From positions 434,001-498,000 of the forward strand of contig NZ_JOEV01000002.1 of the NCBI RefSeq assembly GCF_000721105.1: 64,000 nt of DNA, given 5' to 3'. The notes under the pieces are model-generated. The model did no database searches. It was not told where the DNA came from and saw only the letters and a list, made by a program, of their open reading frames with translations. Position numbers and translations under genes: made by a program. The stretch is from Streptomyces cellulosae (lineage in GTDB: Bacteria; Actinomycetota; Actinomycetes; Streptomycetales; Streptomycetaceae). The stretch's first letter is position 1. Each line of letters starts with the position of its first letter. This document shows, piece after piece, positions 44,005 to 53,230 of this stretch.

Positions 44005-44131
44005 GGCGTTTCCGCCGAAGGCGCCCGGTCCATCGAGGGTCCGGGAACCGAGGCGTCCCGCCCAAGGCGCCCGGTTCCCCGACGGACCGGGCCGCACCCC
44101 CCACCGCGCCACGACGAGGAGGACATCGCGT

Positions 44132-45460
44132 ATGGCACAGCCGCAGCAGTCAGAAGGGGCGGACGCACAGCGGCCGGAGCCGGCCGAGGCAGGGCACCAG
44201 GGGTCGGCGGAGGTCCCGCGCCAGGAGTCGGCCGAGGCGGCCCCGCCGAAGTCGGCCGAGGCCGCGCAGCCCGGCGGGCGTGCGGCCCGGAAACCGCCGC
44301 TGCGTGTCGGCATGATCGGTTACGCCTTCATGGGCGCCGCCCACTCCCAGGGCTGGCGCACCGCCGGCCGCGTCTTCGACCTGCCCCGCGACCCGGTCAT
44401 GTCCGTGATCTGCGGGCGGAACGCGACCGCCGTGCGGGCGGCGGCCGACCGGCACGGCTGGGCGAGCACCGAGACCGACTGGCGGGCGCTGATCGAACGG
44501 GACGACGTCGACCTCGTCGACATCTGCACCCCGGGCGACAGCCACGCCGAGATCGCCCTGGCCGCTCTCGCCGCCGGCAAGCACGTGCTGTGCGAGAAGC
44601 CGCTCGCCAACACCGTGGCGGAGGCCGAGACGATGACCGCGGCGGCCGAAGTGGCGTACCGCAACGGTAGGTTGGCGATGGTCGGCTTCAACTACCGGCG
44701 TGTTCCCGCCACCGCGCTGGCCCGTTCCATGGTCGCCGAGGGCCGTCTCGGCGCCCTGCGGCACGTGCGGGTGGCGTACCTCCAGGACTGGCTGGTGGAC
44801 CCGGAGTTCCCGCTGACCTGGCGGCTGAAGAAGGAGCTCGCGGGCTCGGGTTCGCTCGGCGACCTGGGCGCCCACATCGTCGACCTGGCGCAGTACCTGG
44901 CGGGCGAGCGGCTCGCCGGGGTCTCCGCGCTCACCGAGACCTTCGTACGGGAACGCCCGCTGCCCGGCGGAGCGACCAGCGGCCTGTCCGCCGTGTCGGC
45001 GAACGGCACCGGACAGGTCACCGTGGACGACGCCGCCGTGTTCACCGGCCGTTTCACCTCCGGCGCCCTCGCCTCCTTCGAGGCCACCCGTTACGCCACC
45101 GGCCGCAAGAACGCCCTGCGTATCGAACTCAACGGCGCACGCGGCTCGTTGGCCTTCGACCTGGAGCGCCTCAACGAACTCGCCTACCACGACGCCACGG
45201 AACCCGGAGCGCACGCCGGCTTCCGCCGGATCCTGGTCACCGAGCCGGAGCACCCCTACCTGGAGGCCTGGTGGCCGCCGGGCCACGGGCTCGGCTACGA
45301 GCACACCTTCGTCCACCAGGTCCGCGACCTCGTCCACGCCATCGACGAAGGCCGCCGTCCCGAACCCTCCTTCGCCGACGGGCTGCAGGTACAGCGCGTG
45401 CTGGCGGCCGTGGAGGAGAGTGCCGAGAAGAACTCCGTCTACACACCCATCGCGGTCTGA
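44132..45460 (+). CDS. Gfo/Idh/MocA-family oxidoreductase
   Basis: A 442-residue NAD(P)-dependent dehydrogenase. The Rossmann part starts near 58 ([18 protein letters not shown]), followed by [11 protein letters not shown] with the conserved Lys of the EKP motif, and [17 protein letters not shown] with the catalytic Asp and His. Members oxidise sugars or inositols, often at C3. The first 50 residues are a Pro/Ala/Glu-rich tail with repeated SAE units that the fold does not need. GAGGAGG lies before the ATG. It is followed by a sugar isomerase 14 bp later. Confidence 0.9.
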   Translation: MAQPQQSEGADAQRPEPAEAGHQGSAEVPRQESAEAAPPKSAEAAQPGGRAARKPPLRVGMIGYAFMGAAHSQGWRTAGRVFDLPRDPVMSVICGRNATAVRAAADRHGWASTETDWRALIERDDVDLVDICTPGDSHAEIALAALAAGKHVLCEKPLANTVAEAETMTAAAEVAYRNGRLAMVGFNYRRVPATALARSMVAEGRLGALRHVRVAYLQDWLVDPEFPLTWRLKKELAGSGSLGDLGAHIVDLAQYLAGERLAGVSALTETFVRERPLPGGATSGLSAVSANGTGQVTVDDAAVFTGRFTSGALASFEATRYATGRKNALRIELNGARGSLAFDLERLNELAYHDATEPGAHAGFRRILVTEPEHPYLEAWWPPGHGLGYEHTFVHQVRDLVHAIDEGRRPEPSFADGLQVQRVLAAVEESAEKNSVYTPIAV

Positions 45461-45474
45461 GGAGGCGCACGCAC

Positions 45475-46479
45475 ATGCCGCGCAGGTTCACGCTGTTCAC
45501 CGGCCAGTGGGCGGACCTCCCGCTCGAAGAGGTCTGCCGCCTCGCCCGCGACTTCGGCTACGACGGGCTCGAACTCGCTTGCTGGGGTGACCACTTCGAG
45601 GTCGACAAGGCCCTCGCCGACCCGTCGTACCTCGACTCCCGCCATCAGCTCCTCGACAAGTACGGCCTGAAGTGCTGGGCGATCTCCAACCACCTGGTGG
45701 GCCAGGCGGTCTGTGATGCCATCATCGACGAACGCCACCAGGCGATCCTGCCGTCCCGCATCTGGGGCGACGGCGACGCGGAGGGCGTACGGCAGCGGGC
45801 CGGCGCCGAGATCGCCGACACCGCGCGGGCCGCCGCCGCCTTCGGCGTGGACACCGTCATCGGTTTCACCGGCTCCGCGATCTGGCACCTGGTCGCCATG
45901 TTCCCGCCCGCCCCCGAGTCGATGATCGACCGTGGCTACGAGGACTTCGCCGAGCGCTGGAACCCGATCCTCGACGTCTTCGACGCCGAGGGCGTGCGGT
46001 TCGCGCACGAGGTCCACCCGAGCGAGATCGCCTACGACTACTGGACGACCCACCGCGCTCTGGCGGCCGTCGACCACCGGCCCGCCTTCGGCCTCAACTT
46101 CGACCCCTCCCACTTCGTGTGGCAGGACCTCGACCCGGTGGGCTTCCTGTGGGACTTCCGCGACCGGATCTACCACGTCGACTGCAAGGAGGCCCGCAAG
46201 CGGCTCGACGGCCGCAACGGCCGCCTGGGCTCCCACCTGCCGTGGGGCGACCCGCGCCGCGGCTGGGACTTCGTGTCGGCCGGTCATGGTGACGTCCCCT
46301 GGGAGGACGTCTTCCGGATGCTGCGGTCCATCGACTACCAGGGCCCCATCTCCGTGGAGTGGGAGGACGCCGGAATGGACCGGCTCCAGGGCGCCCCCGA
46401 GGCCCTCACCCGGCTCAAGGCGTACGACTTCGAGCCGCCCTCGGCCTCCTTCGACGCGGCGTTCGGCGGCAACGAGTAA
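45475..46479 (+). CDS. Sugar phosphate isomerase/epimerase-like TIM-barrel protein
   Basis: A 334-residue xylose-isomerase-like barrel. [18 protein letters not shown] near the start, [22 protein letters not shown] and [10 protein letters not shown] supply the Glu/Asp/His metal set. GAGGAGG precedes the ATG. Proteins of this group isomerise sugars, or cleave 3-keto glycosides when linked to Gfo/Idh/MocA dehydrogenases, as here. Cytosolic. Confidence 0.88.
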   Translation: MPRRFTLFTGQWADLPLEEVCRLARDFGYDGLELACWGDHFEVDKALADPSYLDSRHQLLDKYGLKCWAISNHLVGQAVCDAIIDERHQAILPSRIWGDGDAEGVRQRAGAEIADTARAAAAFGVDTVIGFTGSAIWHLVAMFPPAPESMIDRGYEDFAERWNPILDVFDAEGVRFAHEVHPSEIAYDYWTTHRALAAVDHRPAFGLNFDPSHFVWQDLDPVGFLWDFRDRIYHVDCKEARKRLDGRNGRLGSHLPWGDPRRGWDFVSAGHGDVPWEDVFRMLRSIDYQGPISVEWEDAGMDRLQGAPEALTRLKAYDFEPPSASFDAAFGGNE

Positions 46480-46588
46480 CCCGAGTCCGTCTGTCACCGC
46501 AGCGAGTTCTTCCGTGACTTCCGGGATGACGGCGCATCCCGGCGTACCCGCACCCGCATGTACAACCGGCCCCTTTCTGGAGGCACCC

Positions 46589-49153
46589 GTGCACGGGAAC
46601 GACCACCGCACCAACCGCACCACCAGCACCGACAGAACCGAGATCCACAGACGACGCCTGTCCTTCCGCAAGGCATCGCCCTCCGGTGGGACCGTGTCCT
46701 TCCGCAAGGCAGCCGCCCTGCTCACCGGGGCCCTGCTGGCAGGCGCGTCCCTCACCCTCACCGCACCGCAGGCCGGCGCAGCCGTCGCCGGCGCGGGAGC
46801 CGCGCCGGCTGCCCCGGCCGCCGCGGCCGAGGACTTCCAGCAGGTCACCCTCGCCAAGGGCGAACCGGAGACGGGCGAGCCCATGTCGCTCGCCGTCCTC
46901 CCGGACCGCTCGGTCCTGCACACCTCGCGCGACGGCGAACTGCGTATCACGGACGCGGCCGGCACCACCCGGCTGGCCGGCAAGCTCGACGTCTACTCCC
47001 ACGACGAGGAGGGCCTGCAAGGCGTCGGTGTCGACCCGAACTTCACTCAGAACCGTTTCATCTACCTGTACTACGCGCCCCCGCTGAACACCCCCGCGGG
47101 CGACGCCCCCGAAACCGGTACCGCCGCCGACTTCGCTCCCTTCGACGGGGTCAACCGGCTCTCCCGGTTCGTGCTGAACACCGACGGCACCCTCGACAAG
47201 GCCAGCGAGAAGCAGATCCTCGACATCCCGGCCTCCCGCGGCCTGTGCTGTCACGTCGGCGGCGACATCGACTTCGACGCGGCGGGCAACCTGTACCTGT
47301 CGACGGGCGACGACACCAACCCCTTCCAGTCGGACGGCTTCACGCCCATCGACGAGCGTGACGGCCGCAACCCCGCCTTCGACGCCCAGCGGTCCGCGGG
47401 CAACACCAACGACCTGCGCGGCAAGATCCTGCGCATCAAGGTGAACGCCGACGGCTCGTACGCGATCCCCGACGGCAACCTCTTCGCGCCCGGCACGGAC
47501 AGGACGCGGCCCGAGATCTACGCGATGGGCTTCCGCAACCCGTTCCGCTTCAGCGTCGACAAGAAGACCGGCATCCTCTACGTCGGCGACTACGGCCCCG
47601 ACGCCGGCGCCGCCGACCCGGCCCGCGGACCGGCCGGCCAGGTCGAGTTCGCACGTGTCACCGGCCCGGGCAACTTCGGCTGGCCGTACTGCACCGGCGC
47701 CAACGACGCCTACGTCGACTACGACTTCGCCACCGGCACCTCGGGCGCCGCCTTCGACTGCGCCGCCCCGAAGAACACCTCCCCGCACAACACCGGTCTG
47801 ACCGACCTCCCGCCGGCCCAGGCCGCCTGGATCCCGTACGACGACGGTTCCGTGCCCGAGTTCGGCACCGGCTCCGAGTCCCCGATGGGCGGCCCGGTCT
47901 ACCACTACGACCCCGCGCTCGACTCGCCCGTGAAGTTCCCCGAGGCCTACGACGGCGACTTCTTCGCCGGGGAGTTCGGCCGCCGCTGGATCAAGCGGAT
48001 CACCAGCGACGACAACGGCACCGTGCAGTCGATCAACGACGTCCCGTGGACCGGCACCCAGATCATGGACATGGCCTTCGGCCCGGACGGCGCGCTGTAC
48101 GTCCTCGACTACGGCGTCTCCTGGTTCGGCGGCGACGAGAACTCCGCCCTGTACCGCATCGAGAACGCCACCGACGGCCACTCCCCGGTCGCGCAGGCCG
48201 CGGCGAACCGCACCTCGGGCCAGGCACCGCTGAAGGTGAGCTTCTCCTCCGCCGGCACGGCCGACCAGGACGGCGACGCCCTCACCTACAGCTGGGACTT
48301 CGGTGACGGCGGCAAGTCGACGGCGGCGAACCCGACGCACACGTACCGGAAGAACGGCACCTACACGGCGACCCTGACCGCCAAGGACCCGTCCGGCCGC
48401 ACCGGCAGCGCGAGCACGCAGATCGTGGTGGGCAACACCGCGCCCAAGGTCACCCTCGAACTCCCCAAGGACGGCCAGCTGTTCAGCTTCGGCGACGCGA
48501 TCCCGTTCAAGGTGAGGGTCACCGACCCGGAGGACGGCACCATCGACTGCGCCAAGGTCAAGGTCACCTTCGTCCTCGGTCACGACAGCCACGGCCACCC
48601 CATCACCTCGGCCAACGGCTGCACCGGCACCCTCCAGACCAGCGCCGACGGCGGCCACGACGACGACGCCAACATCTTCGGTGTCGTCAACGCCGAGTAC
48701 ACCGACGGCGGAGGCGGTGGCCAGGCCCCGCTCACCACGCACGACGAGAGCGTCGTCCAGCCCCGGCACCGCCAGGCCGAGCACTTCGGCGACTCCTCGG
48801 GCGTCTCGGTCATCGCCAAGGACACCGCGCACGGCGGCAACACGGTGGGCGACATCAACAACGGCGACTGGATCTCCTTTACGCCGTACGTCCTGAGCAA
48901 CGCCAAGAAGATCACCGCACGCGTCTCCTCGGGCGGCGCGGGCGGCACGCTGGAGATCCGCGCCGGGTCCGCGCGGGGCACCCTGCTGGGCAAGGCGACC
49001 GTCCCGGTGACCGGCGGCTGGGACACCTTCCAGGACGTCACCGCCAACCTGTCCCGCGCCCCCAGGGGCACCACCACGCTGTTCCTGGTCTTCAAGGGCA
49101 GCGGCACCGGAGCCCTGTACGACGTGGACGACTTCGTCTTCACCACGAGCTGA
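46589..49153 (+). CDS. Exported PQQ-type sugar dehydrogenase with PKD and CBM6-like domains
   Basis: A protein of 854 residues as started here. The GTG at 46589 follows GGAGG; a second GTG at 46694 begins directly at a signal-like VSFRKAAALLTGALL and is a real alternative. A glucose/sorbosone dehydrogenase propeller (about 83-530) shows GVGVDPNF, CCHVGGDIDFDAAGNLYLS and GFRNPFRFSVD. A PKD domain follows (about 540-620, YSWDFGDGGKSTAANPTHTY), then a linker domain, and a CBM6-like C-terminus (about 730-854). The short LSFRKA / VSFRKA duplication at the N-terminus comes from a repeated 15-bp stretch. It probably oxidises sugars outside the cell. Confidence 0.85.
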   Translation: MHGNDHRTNRTTSTDRTEIHRRRLSFRKASPSGGTVSFRKAAALLTGALLAGASLTLTAPQAGAAVAGAGAAPAAPAAAAEDFQQVTLAKGEPETGEPMSLAVLPDRSVLHTSRDGELRITDAAGTTRLAGKLDVYSHDEEGLQGVGVDPNFTQNRFIYLYYAPPLNTPAGDAPETGTAADFAPFDGVNRLSRFVLNTDGTLDKASEKQILDIPASRGLCCHVGGDIDFDAAGNLYLSTGDDTNPFQSDGFTPIDERDGRNPAFDAQRSAGNTNDLRGKILRIKVNADGSYAIPDGNLFAPGTDRTRPEIYAMGFRNPFRFSVDKKTGILYVGDYGPDAGAADPARGPAGQVEFARVTGPGNFGWPYCTGANDAYVDYDFATGTSGAAFDCAAPKNTSPHNTGLTDLPPAQAAWIPYDDGSVPEFGTGSESPMGGPVYHYDPALDSPVKFPEAYDGDFFAGEFGRRWIKRITSDDNGTVQSINDVPWTGTQIMDMAFGPDGALYVLDYGVSWFGGDENSALYRIENATDGHSPVAQAAANRTSGQAPLKVSFSSAGTADQDGDALTYSWDFGDGGKSTAANPTHTYRKNGTYTATLTAKDPSGRTGSASTQIVVGNTAPKVTLELPKDGQLFSFGDAIPFKVRVTDPEDGTIDCAKVKVTFVLGHDSHGHPITSANGCTGTLQTSADGGHDDDANIFGVVNAEYTDGGGGGQAPLTTHDESVVQPRHRQAEHFGDSSGVSVIAKDTAHGGNTVGDINNGDWISFTPYVLSNAKKITARVSSGGAGGTLEIRAGSARGTLLGKATVPVTGGWDTFQDVTANLSRAPRGTTTLFLVFKGSGTGALYDVDDFVFTTS

Positions 49154-49168
49154 GAGGAGGTGATCCTC

Positions 49169-50536
49169 ATGCGCTCAACCGGACGCATCAGTACGACGGT
49201 TGTGGGCGCCGCCCTGCTCCTGGGCGGCGTGTCAGGACCCGCGGCCTCCCAACCGGACGCCGGTGCGCGGGTGCTGGTCTTCTCCAAGACGGCCGGTTTC
49301 CGGCACGACTCGATCCCCGAAGGCATCGCGGCGGTCAGGGAACTGGGCCAGGCGGCCGGCTTCAAGGTCGACGCCACCGAGGACGCGAGCGCGTTCACGA
49401 CCCGCAACCTGCGGCGGTACGGCGCGGTCGTCTTCCTCTCGACGACGGGAGACGTCCTCGCCCCCGCCCAGCAGCGCGCCTTCGAGAGCTATATCCACCA
49501 GGGCGGTGGCTACGTCGGCGTCCACGCGGCCGCCGACACCGAGTACGACTGGGAGTTCTACGGCGGCCTCGCAGGCGCCTACTTCCAGTCGCACCCGGCG
49601 ATCCAGCCCGCGACGGTGACCGTCGAGGACCGAGCCCACCCGGCGACCTCGGGACTCCCGCGGGCCTGGCAACGCACCGACGAGTGGTACAACTACCGCT
49701 CCAACCCGCGGGACCGCGCCCACGTCCTGGCCTCCCTCGACGAGTCGTCGTACACGGGCGGCACCATGAACGGCGACCATCCGATCGCCTGGTGCCAGAC
49801 CTACCAGGGTGGCCGCGCCTTCTACACGGGCGTCGGCCACACCAAGGAGTCCTACGCCGAACCGGCTTTCCGGCAGCACCTGTTGGGCGGAATCCGGTAC
49901 GCCATCGGCGATGCCCAGGCGGACTGCCGGCCGGAGACGGGCTACCGCCCGCTCTTCGACGGCGGCCAGGCTTCCCTCTCCGGCTGGAAGCAGGCAGGCC
50001 CGGGCTCCTTCACCCTGAACGCCGACGGTACGCTCACGTCCGCCGGCGGGATGGGGATGCTCTGGTACGCCGACCAGGCCTTCGGGGCGTACTCCCTGAA
50101 GCTGGACTGGAAAATGGCCGGCACCTCGGGCGACGACAACTCCGGTGTCTTCGTGGGCTTCCCGCCCTCCGACGACCCGTGGTCGGCCGTGAACAACGGT
50201 TACGAGATCCAGATCGACGCCACCGACGCCCCGGAGAAGACGACCGGGTCCGTCTACGGCTTCCAGTCCGCCGACCTCGACAGGCGCGACCGCGCGCTGA
50301 ATCCGCCGGGGGAGTGGAACACGTACGAGATCCGGGTGGAGGGCGAGCGCCTCCGCGTCTGGCTCAACGGCGTGAAGATCAACGATTTCACCAACACCGA
50401 TCCGGCCCGCAGCCTGGCTGACGGACACATCGGCATCCAGAACCACGGAGCCGACGACCAGGTGGCGTTCCGCGACATCCGGATCAAGGAACTGCCCGCG
50501 AAGTCCCCGGCACTTACGGCTTCGCAGGGCGGCTGA
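49169..50536 (+). CDS. Exported ThuA - DUF1080 protein
   Basis: A 455-residue protein. A signal peptide (about 1-27) leads to a ThuA domain (32-245), a glutamine-amidotransferase-like fold with VLVFSKTAGFRHDSIPEG and GGGYVGVHAAADTEYDW. Residues about 252-445 form a DUF1080 (3-keto-disaccharide hydrolase type) jelly roll, with YRPLFDGGQASLSGWKQ and NNGYEIQIDAT. DUF1080 proteins are known to cleave 3-keto glycosides; ThuA proteins go with trehalose/disaccharide oxidation. AGGAGGTGA is a near-ideal ribosome site for the ATG at 49169. It lies 15 bp after the dehydrogenase. Confidence 0.88.
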   Translation: MRSTGRISTTVVGAALLLGGVSGPAASQPDAGARVLVFSKTAGFRHDSIPEGIAAVRELGQAAGFKVDATEDASAFTTRNLRRYGAVVFLSTTGDVLAPAQQRAFESYIHQGGGYVGVHAAADTEYDWEFYGGLAGAYFQSHPAIQPATVTVEDRAHPATSGLPRAWQRTDEWYNYRSNPRDRAHVLASLDESSYTGGTMNGDHPIAWCQTYQGGRAFYTGVGHTKESYAEPAFRQHLLGGIRYAIGDAQADCRPETGYRPLFDGGQASLSGWKQAGPGSFTLNADGTLTSAGGMGMLWYADQAFGAYSLKLDWKMAGTSGDDNSGVFVGFPPSDDPWSAVNNGYEIQIDATDAPEKTTGSVYGFQSADLDRRDRALNPPGEWNTYEIRVEGERLRVWLNGVKINDFTNTDPARSLADGHIGIQNHGADDQVAFRDIRIKELPAKSPALTASQGG

Positions 50537-50598
50537 GCGACGGCGGGCGGGGGACGCCGGACCTCCGCCCGCCGTCATCTTCCCCATCTCGGGGTGCC

Positions 50599-50717
50599 TA
50601 CGTCGTCTTTCGTACGTCGTCTTTCGTACGTCGTCTTTCGTGCGTCGTGCGTCGTGCGTCGCGTGTCGTGTGTCGTACGTCGTGTGTCGCGTGTCGTACG
50701 TCGTGTCTCGTACGTCG
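50599..50717 (+). repeat. Heptanucleotide satellite, 17 units
   Basis: Seventeen consecutive 7-bp units fill exactly 119 bp. Three TACGTCG-TCTTTCG pairs come first, followed by TGCGTCG, CGTGTCG, TGTGTCG, TACGTCG and similar units. It ends 22 bp before the next start codon, just ahead of its ribosome site. Confidence 0.95.
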
Positions 50718-50738
50718 TGTTCGAGAAGGAGGCTGCCC

Positions 50739-51896
50739 ATGTCCGCGTCCGTTTCCGCACCGCGTGTCGGTGTCTGGCTGATCGGCGCCCGCGGCTCCGT
50801 CGCCACCACCGTCGTCGCCGGCTGCGCCGCGCTGACCGCGGGTCTGAACCCGCCCACCGGCCTGGTCACCGAGACCCCCGCGTTCGCCGACAGCGGGCTG
50901 CCGGCCCTGGCGTCGCTGGTCTTCGGCGGCCACGACACGGTGGACTGCCCCCTGCCCAAACGCGCCGAGGCCCTCGCGGCGGGCGGCGTCCTCCCACCCG
51001 GCCTCCCGGAGGCGGTCGAGGCCGAACTCACCGCCGCCGACCGGGAGATCCGACCGGGTGGCCCCGGCCCCGGCGACACGCGCGGCGAGGAAGAACTCAT
51101 CGCGACGTTCGCCGCGGACATCGACGACTTCGTACGACGCCACGGACTGGCGCGGGCCGTGGTGGTGAACGTCGCCTCCACCGAACCCGCGGCCACCGGG
51201 ACAGCCCTGCCGCCCAGCTCGCTGTACGCGGCGGCGGCCCTGCGCGCCGGCTGCCCGTACGTCAACTTCACCCCCTCGACCGGTCTCCACCATCCGGCAC
51301 TGGCGGCCCCGGCCGCGATGAGCGGGCTGCCGTACGCGGGGCGCGACGGCAAGACCGGCCAGACCCTGCTGCGCTCCGTGCTGGGCCCGATGTTCGCGCA
51401 GCGGGCGCTCGCCGTGCGGGCCTGGTCCGGCACGAACCTGCTGGGCGGCGGAGACGGCGCCGCCCTCGCCGACCCGGACGCCGCGGCGGCGAAGAACGCC
51501 GGCAAGGAAAGGGTGCTGGCCGACACCCTCGGGACCGTCCCCGAGGGTGAGGTCCACATCGACGACGTCCCCGTACTCGGAGACTGGAAGACCGCCTGGG
51601 ACCACATCGCCTTCGACGGTTTCCTCGGCGCCCGCATGATCCTCCAGACCACCTGGCAGGGCTGCGACTCGGCCCTCGCCGCCCCCCTGATCCTCGACCT
51701 GGCCCGCCTGACGGCCCGCGCCCACGAACGCGGCCTGACCGGCCCCCTGTCCGAACTGGGCTTCTACTTCAAGGACCCGGTCGGCGAGGGACCCGCGGCA
51801 CTGGGGGAGCAGTACGCGGCGCTTGCGGGGTTCGCGGAGCGATTGCGGGAGAGCTCGGGCGGCGGGACGGACGAGGAGCCGGGGGAGGAGCGATGA
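50739..51896 (+). CDS. Inositol-3-phosphate-synthase-family protein of the ebo-type cluster
   Basis: A 385-residue protein of the myo-inositol-1-phosphate synthase family. VGVWLIGARGSVATTVVAG is the NAD-binding start, VNVASTEPA and YVNFTPSTGLHHPAL follow, and GRDGKTGQTLLRSVLGPMF carries conserved Lys positions of the active site. Family members turn glucose 6-phosphate into inositol phosphate. Its place before EboC and EboA suggests a special cyclitol or carbocycle instead of general inositol supply. GAAGGAGG precedes the ATG. Its stop overlaps the next start. Confidence 0.85.
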   Translation: MSASVSAPRVGVWLIGARGSVATTVVAGCAALTAGLNPPTGLVTETPAFADSGLPALASLVFGGHDTVDCPLPKRAEALAAGGVLPPGLPEAVEAELTAADREIRPGGPGPGDTRGEEELIATFAADIDDFVRRHGLARAVVVNVASTEPAATGTALPPSSLYAAAALRAGCPYVNFTPSTGLHHPALAAPAAMSGLPYAGRDGKTGQTLLRSVLGPMFAQRALAVRAWSGTNLLGGGDGAALADPDAAAAKNAGKERVLADTLGTVPEGEVHIDDVPVLGDWKTAWDHIAFDGFLGARMILQTTWQGCDSALAAPLILDLARLTARAHERGLTGPLSELGFYFKDPVGEGPAALGEQYAALAGFAERLRESSGGGTDEEPGEER

Positions 51897-53230
51897 GGGG
51901 GCGGAAACGGGCCTGGTTCAGGCATGGGCACGGTGGGGGAGCGGGGTCAGGGACAGGGACAGGGACAGGGACAAGCTCAGGGACAGGGTCAGGGACAGGA
52001 ACAAAAACAGGGACAGGGACAAAAACAGGGACAGGGAGAAGCTCAGGGACGGGGACGGGGACAAGGTCAGGGTCCACTGGCCCGCGTCCTGTTGCCCGTG
52101 CGCGGGCCTGGGCGGAACTCCTGCGCCTGCCCGCCCTGTTCACCGTGCCCGGCGACGCCCTCGCCGGTGCCGCCGCGACCGGCGCGCAGGCCCACCCCCG
52201 CACCCTCCTGGCCATCGGCTCCTCCCTGTGCCTGTACGAGGCCGGCATGGCCCTCAACGACTGGGCCGACCGGGCCGAGGACGCCGTGGAACGCCCGCAC
52301 CGCCCCCTTCCGTCCGGCCGCGTCCACCCCACCGCGGCCCTCGCGGCGGCCTGCGCCTTCACGGGCGCCGGTCTGGCCCTGGCGGCGCGCGCCGGCCGCC
52401 CCGCCCTCACCGTGGCGGTCCCGCTGGCCGCGACCGTCTGGGCGTACGACCTCGCCCTGAAGCACACCCCGGCCGGCCCCGTCGCCATGGCGACGGCCCG
52501 AGGCCTGGACCTGCTCCTCGGCGCGGCGGCCGCCACGGGTACGACTCGAGCGGGTGCCGTCACGGGCAGGACAGGCCGCGAGGCCGCCCCGCGGACGACG
52601 GGAGCGGGTGCCGCCACGGGCAGGACAGGCGGGGCGGTCGCCACAGGCGGGGCGGGCTGGACAGGCAAGGCGGCGGCCACTGGCGGGGCGAGTTGGACAG
52701 GCAGGGCGGCGGCCACTGGTGGGGCGGGCTGGACAGGCAGGGCGGCGGCCACAGGCGGGGCGGGGGGGCCGGTCACACACGGTGTCCGCCGAGCCGTTCC
52801 CTCCGCCGTCCTGCTGGGCGCGCACACCCTCGCGGTCACCACCGTGTCGCGCCGGGAGACGCAGGGCGGCTCACCCCTGGCTCCACTTGCGGCGCTGGCC
52901 ACCACCGCCGTCCTGACACGCCTCCTGACCCGCCGCCCCACCACCGCGCCCGGTGCCACCAGGTCGACCACTCCCGCGTTCCCCGCCGCCGGTGCCCTGC
53001 GGGCAGCGCTGCCCGCCGCGTACGCGGCGACGGTCGCCCGCCCCTACGTCCACGCCGTCCTCAACCCGTCACCTCCGCTCACCCAACGTGCCGTCGGCGG
53101 TGGCATCCGCGCGATGATCCCGCTCCAGTCCGCTCTCTCCGCCCGCTCCGGCGCGACCGTCACCGCGCTGCTCACCACGGCCCTGGCCCCGCTCGCCGCG
53201 AGGTTCGCGAGGAAGGTGAGCGTCACATGA
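51893..53230 (+). CDS. EboC-like UbiA-family prenyltransferase with internal repeats
   Basis: A 445-residue membrane protein, much longer than the usual 290-300 of EboC. The UbiA Asp motif is clear: ALNDWADRAEDAVERPHRPL (120-139). Hydrophobic segments follow, and the C-terminus has FAR-type basic residues. Two low-complexity parts account for the extra length: a Gly-Thr run at about 14-64 coded by hexamer repeats, and three 12-residue repeats (ATGGAGWTGRAA-like) at about 250-291 in a loop. A second Asp motif is not obvious, so activity may be changed. ATGA overlap with the previous gene and with the next one shows tight coupling. Confidence 0.8.
   Translation: MRGRKRAWFRHGHGGGAGSGTGTGTGTSSGTGSGTGTKTGTGTKTGTGRSSGTGTGTRSGSTGPRPVARARAWAELLRLPALFTVPGDALAGAAATGAQAHPRTLLAIGSSLCLYEAGMALNDWADRAEDAVERPHRPLPSGRVHPTAALAAACAFTGAGLALAARAGRPALTVAVPLAATVWAYDLALKHTPAGPVAMATARGLDLLLGAAAATGTTRAGAVTGRTGREAAPRTTGAGAATGRTGGAVATGGAGWTGKAAATGGASWTGRAAATGGAGWTGRAAATGGAGGPVTHGVRRAVPSAVLLGAHTLAVTTVSRRETQGGSPLAPLAALATTAVLTRLLTRRPTTAPGATRSTTPAFPAAGALRAALPAAYAATVARPYVHAVLNPSPPLTQRAVGGGIRAMIPLQSALSARSGATVTALLTTALAPLAARFARKVSVT
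51945..52074 (+). repeat. Hexanucleotide repeat (GGGACA) at the EboC 5' end
   Basis: Repeats of ACAGGG, with variants AAGCTC, ACAAAA and ACGGGG, run for about 130 bp inside the coding frame and give Gly-Thr dipeptides. The length is a multiple of six, so copy changes keep the frame. Confidence 0.93.
52640..52765 (+). repeat. 36-bp minisatellite inside EboC
   Basis: Three full units (52640-52675, 52676-52711, 52712-52747) and a half unit code for ATGGAGWTGRAA-type peptides. Units differ at few bases. The unit length keeps the frame. Confidence 0.93.

Noticed and set aside
45932..46588. Upstream extension of the sugar dehydrogenase frame through the isomerase gene.
   Set aside because: It reads the isomerase gene in another frame as Arg/Ser/Thr-rich sequence. 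The real protein starts at a GTG with a ribosome site.
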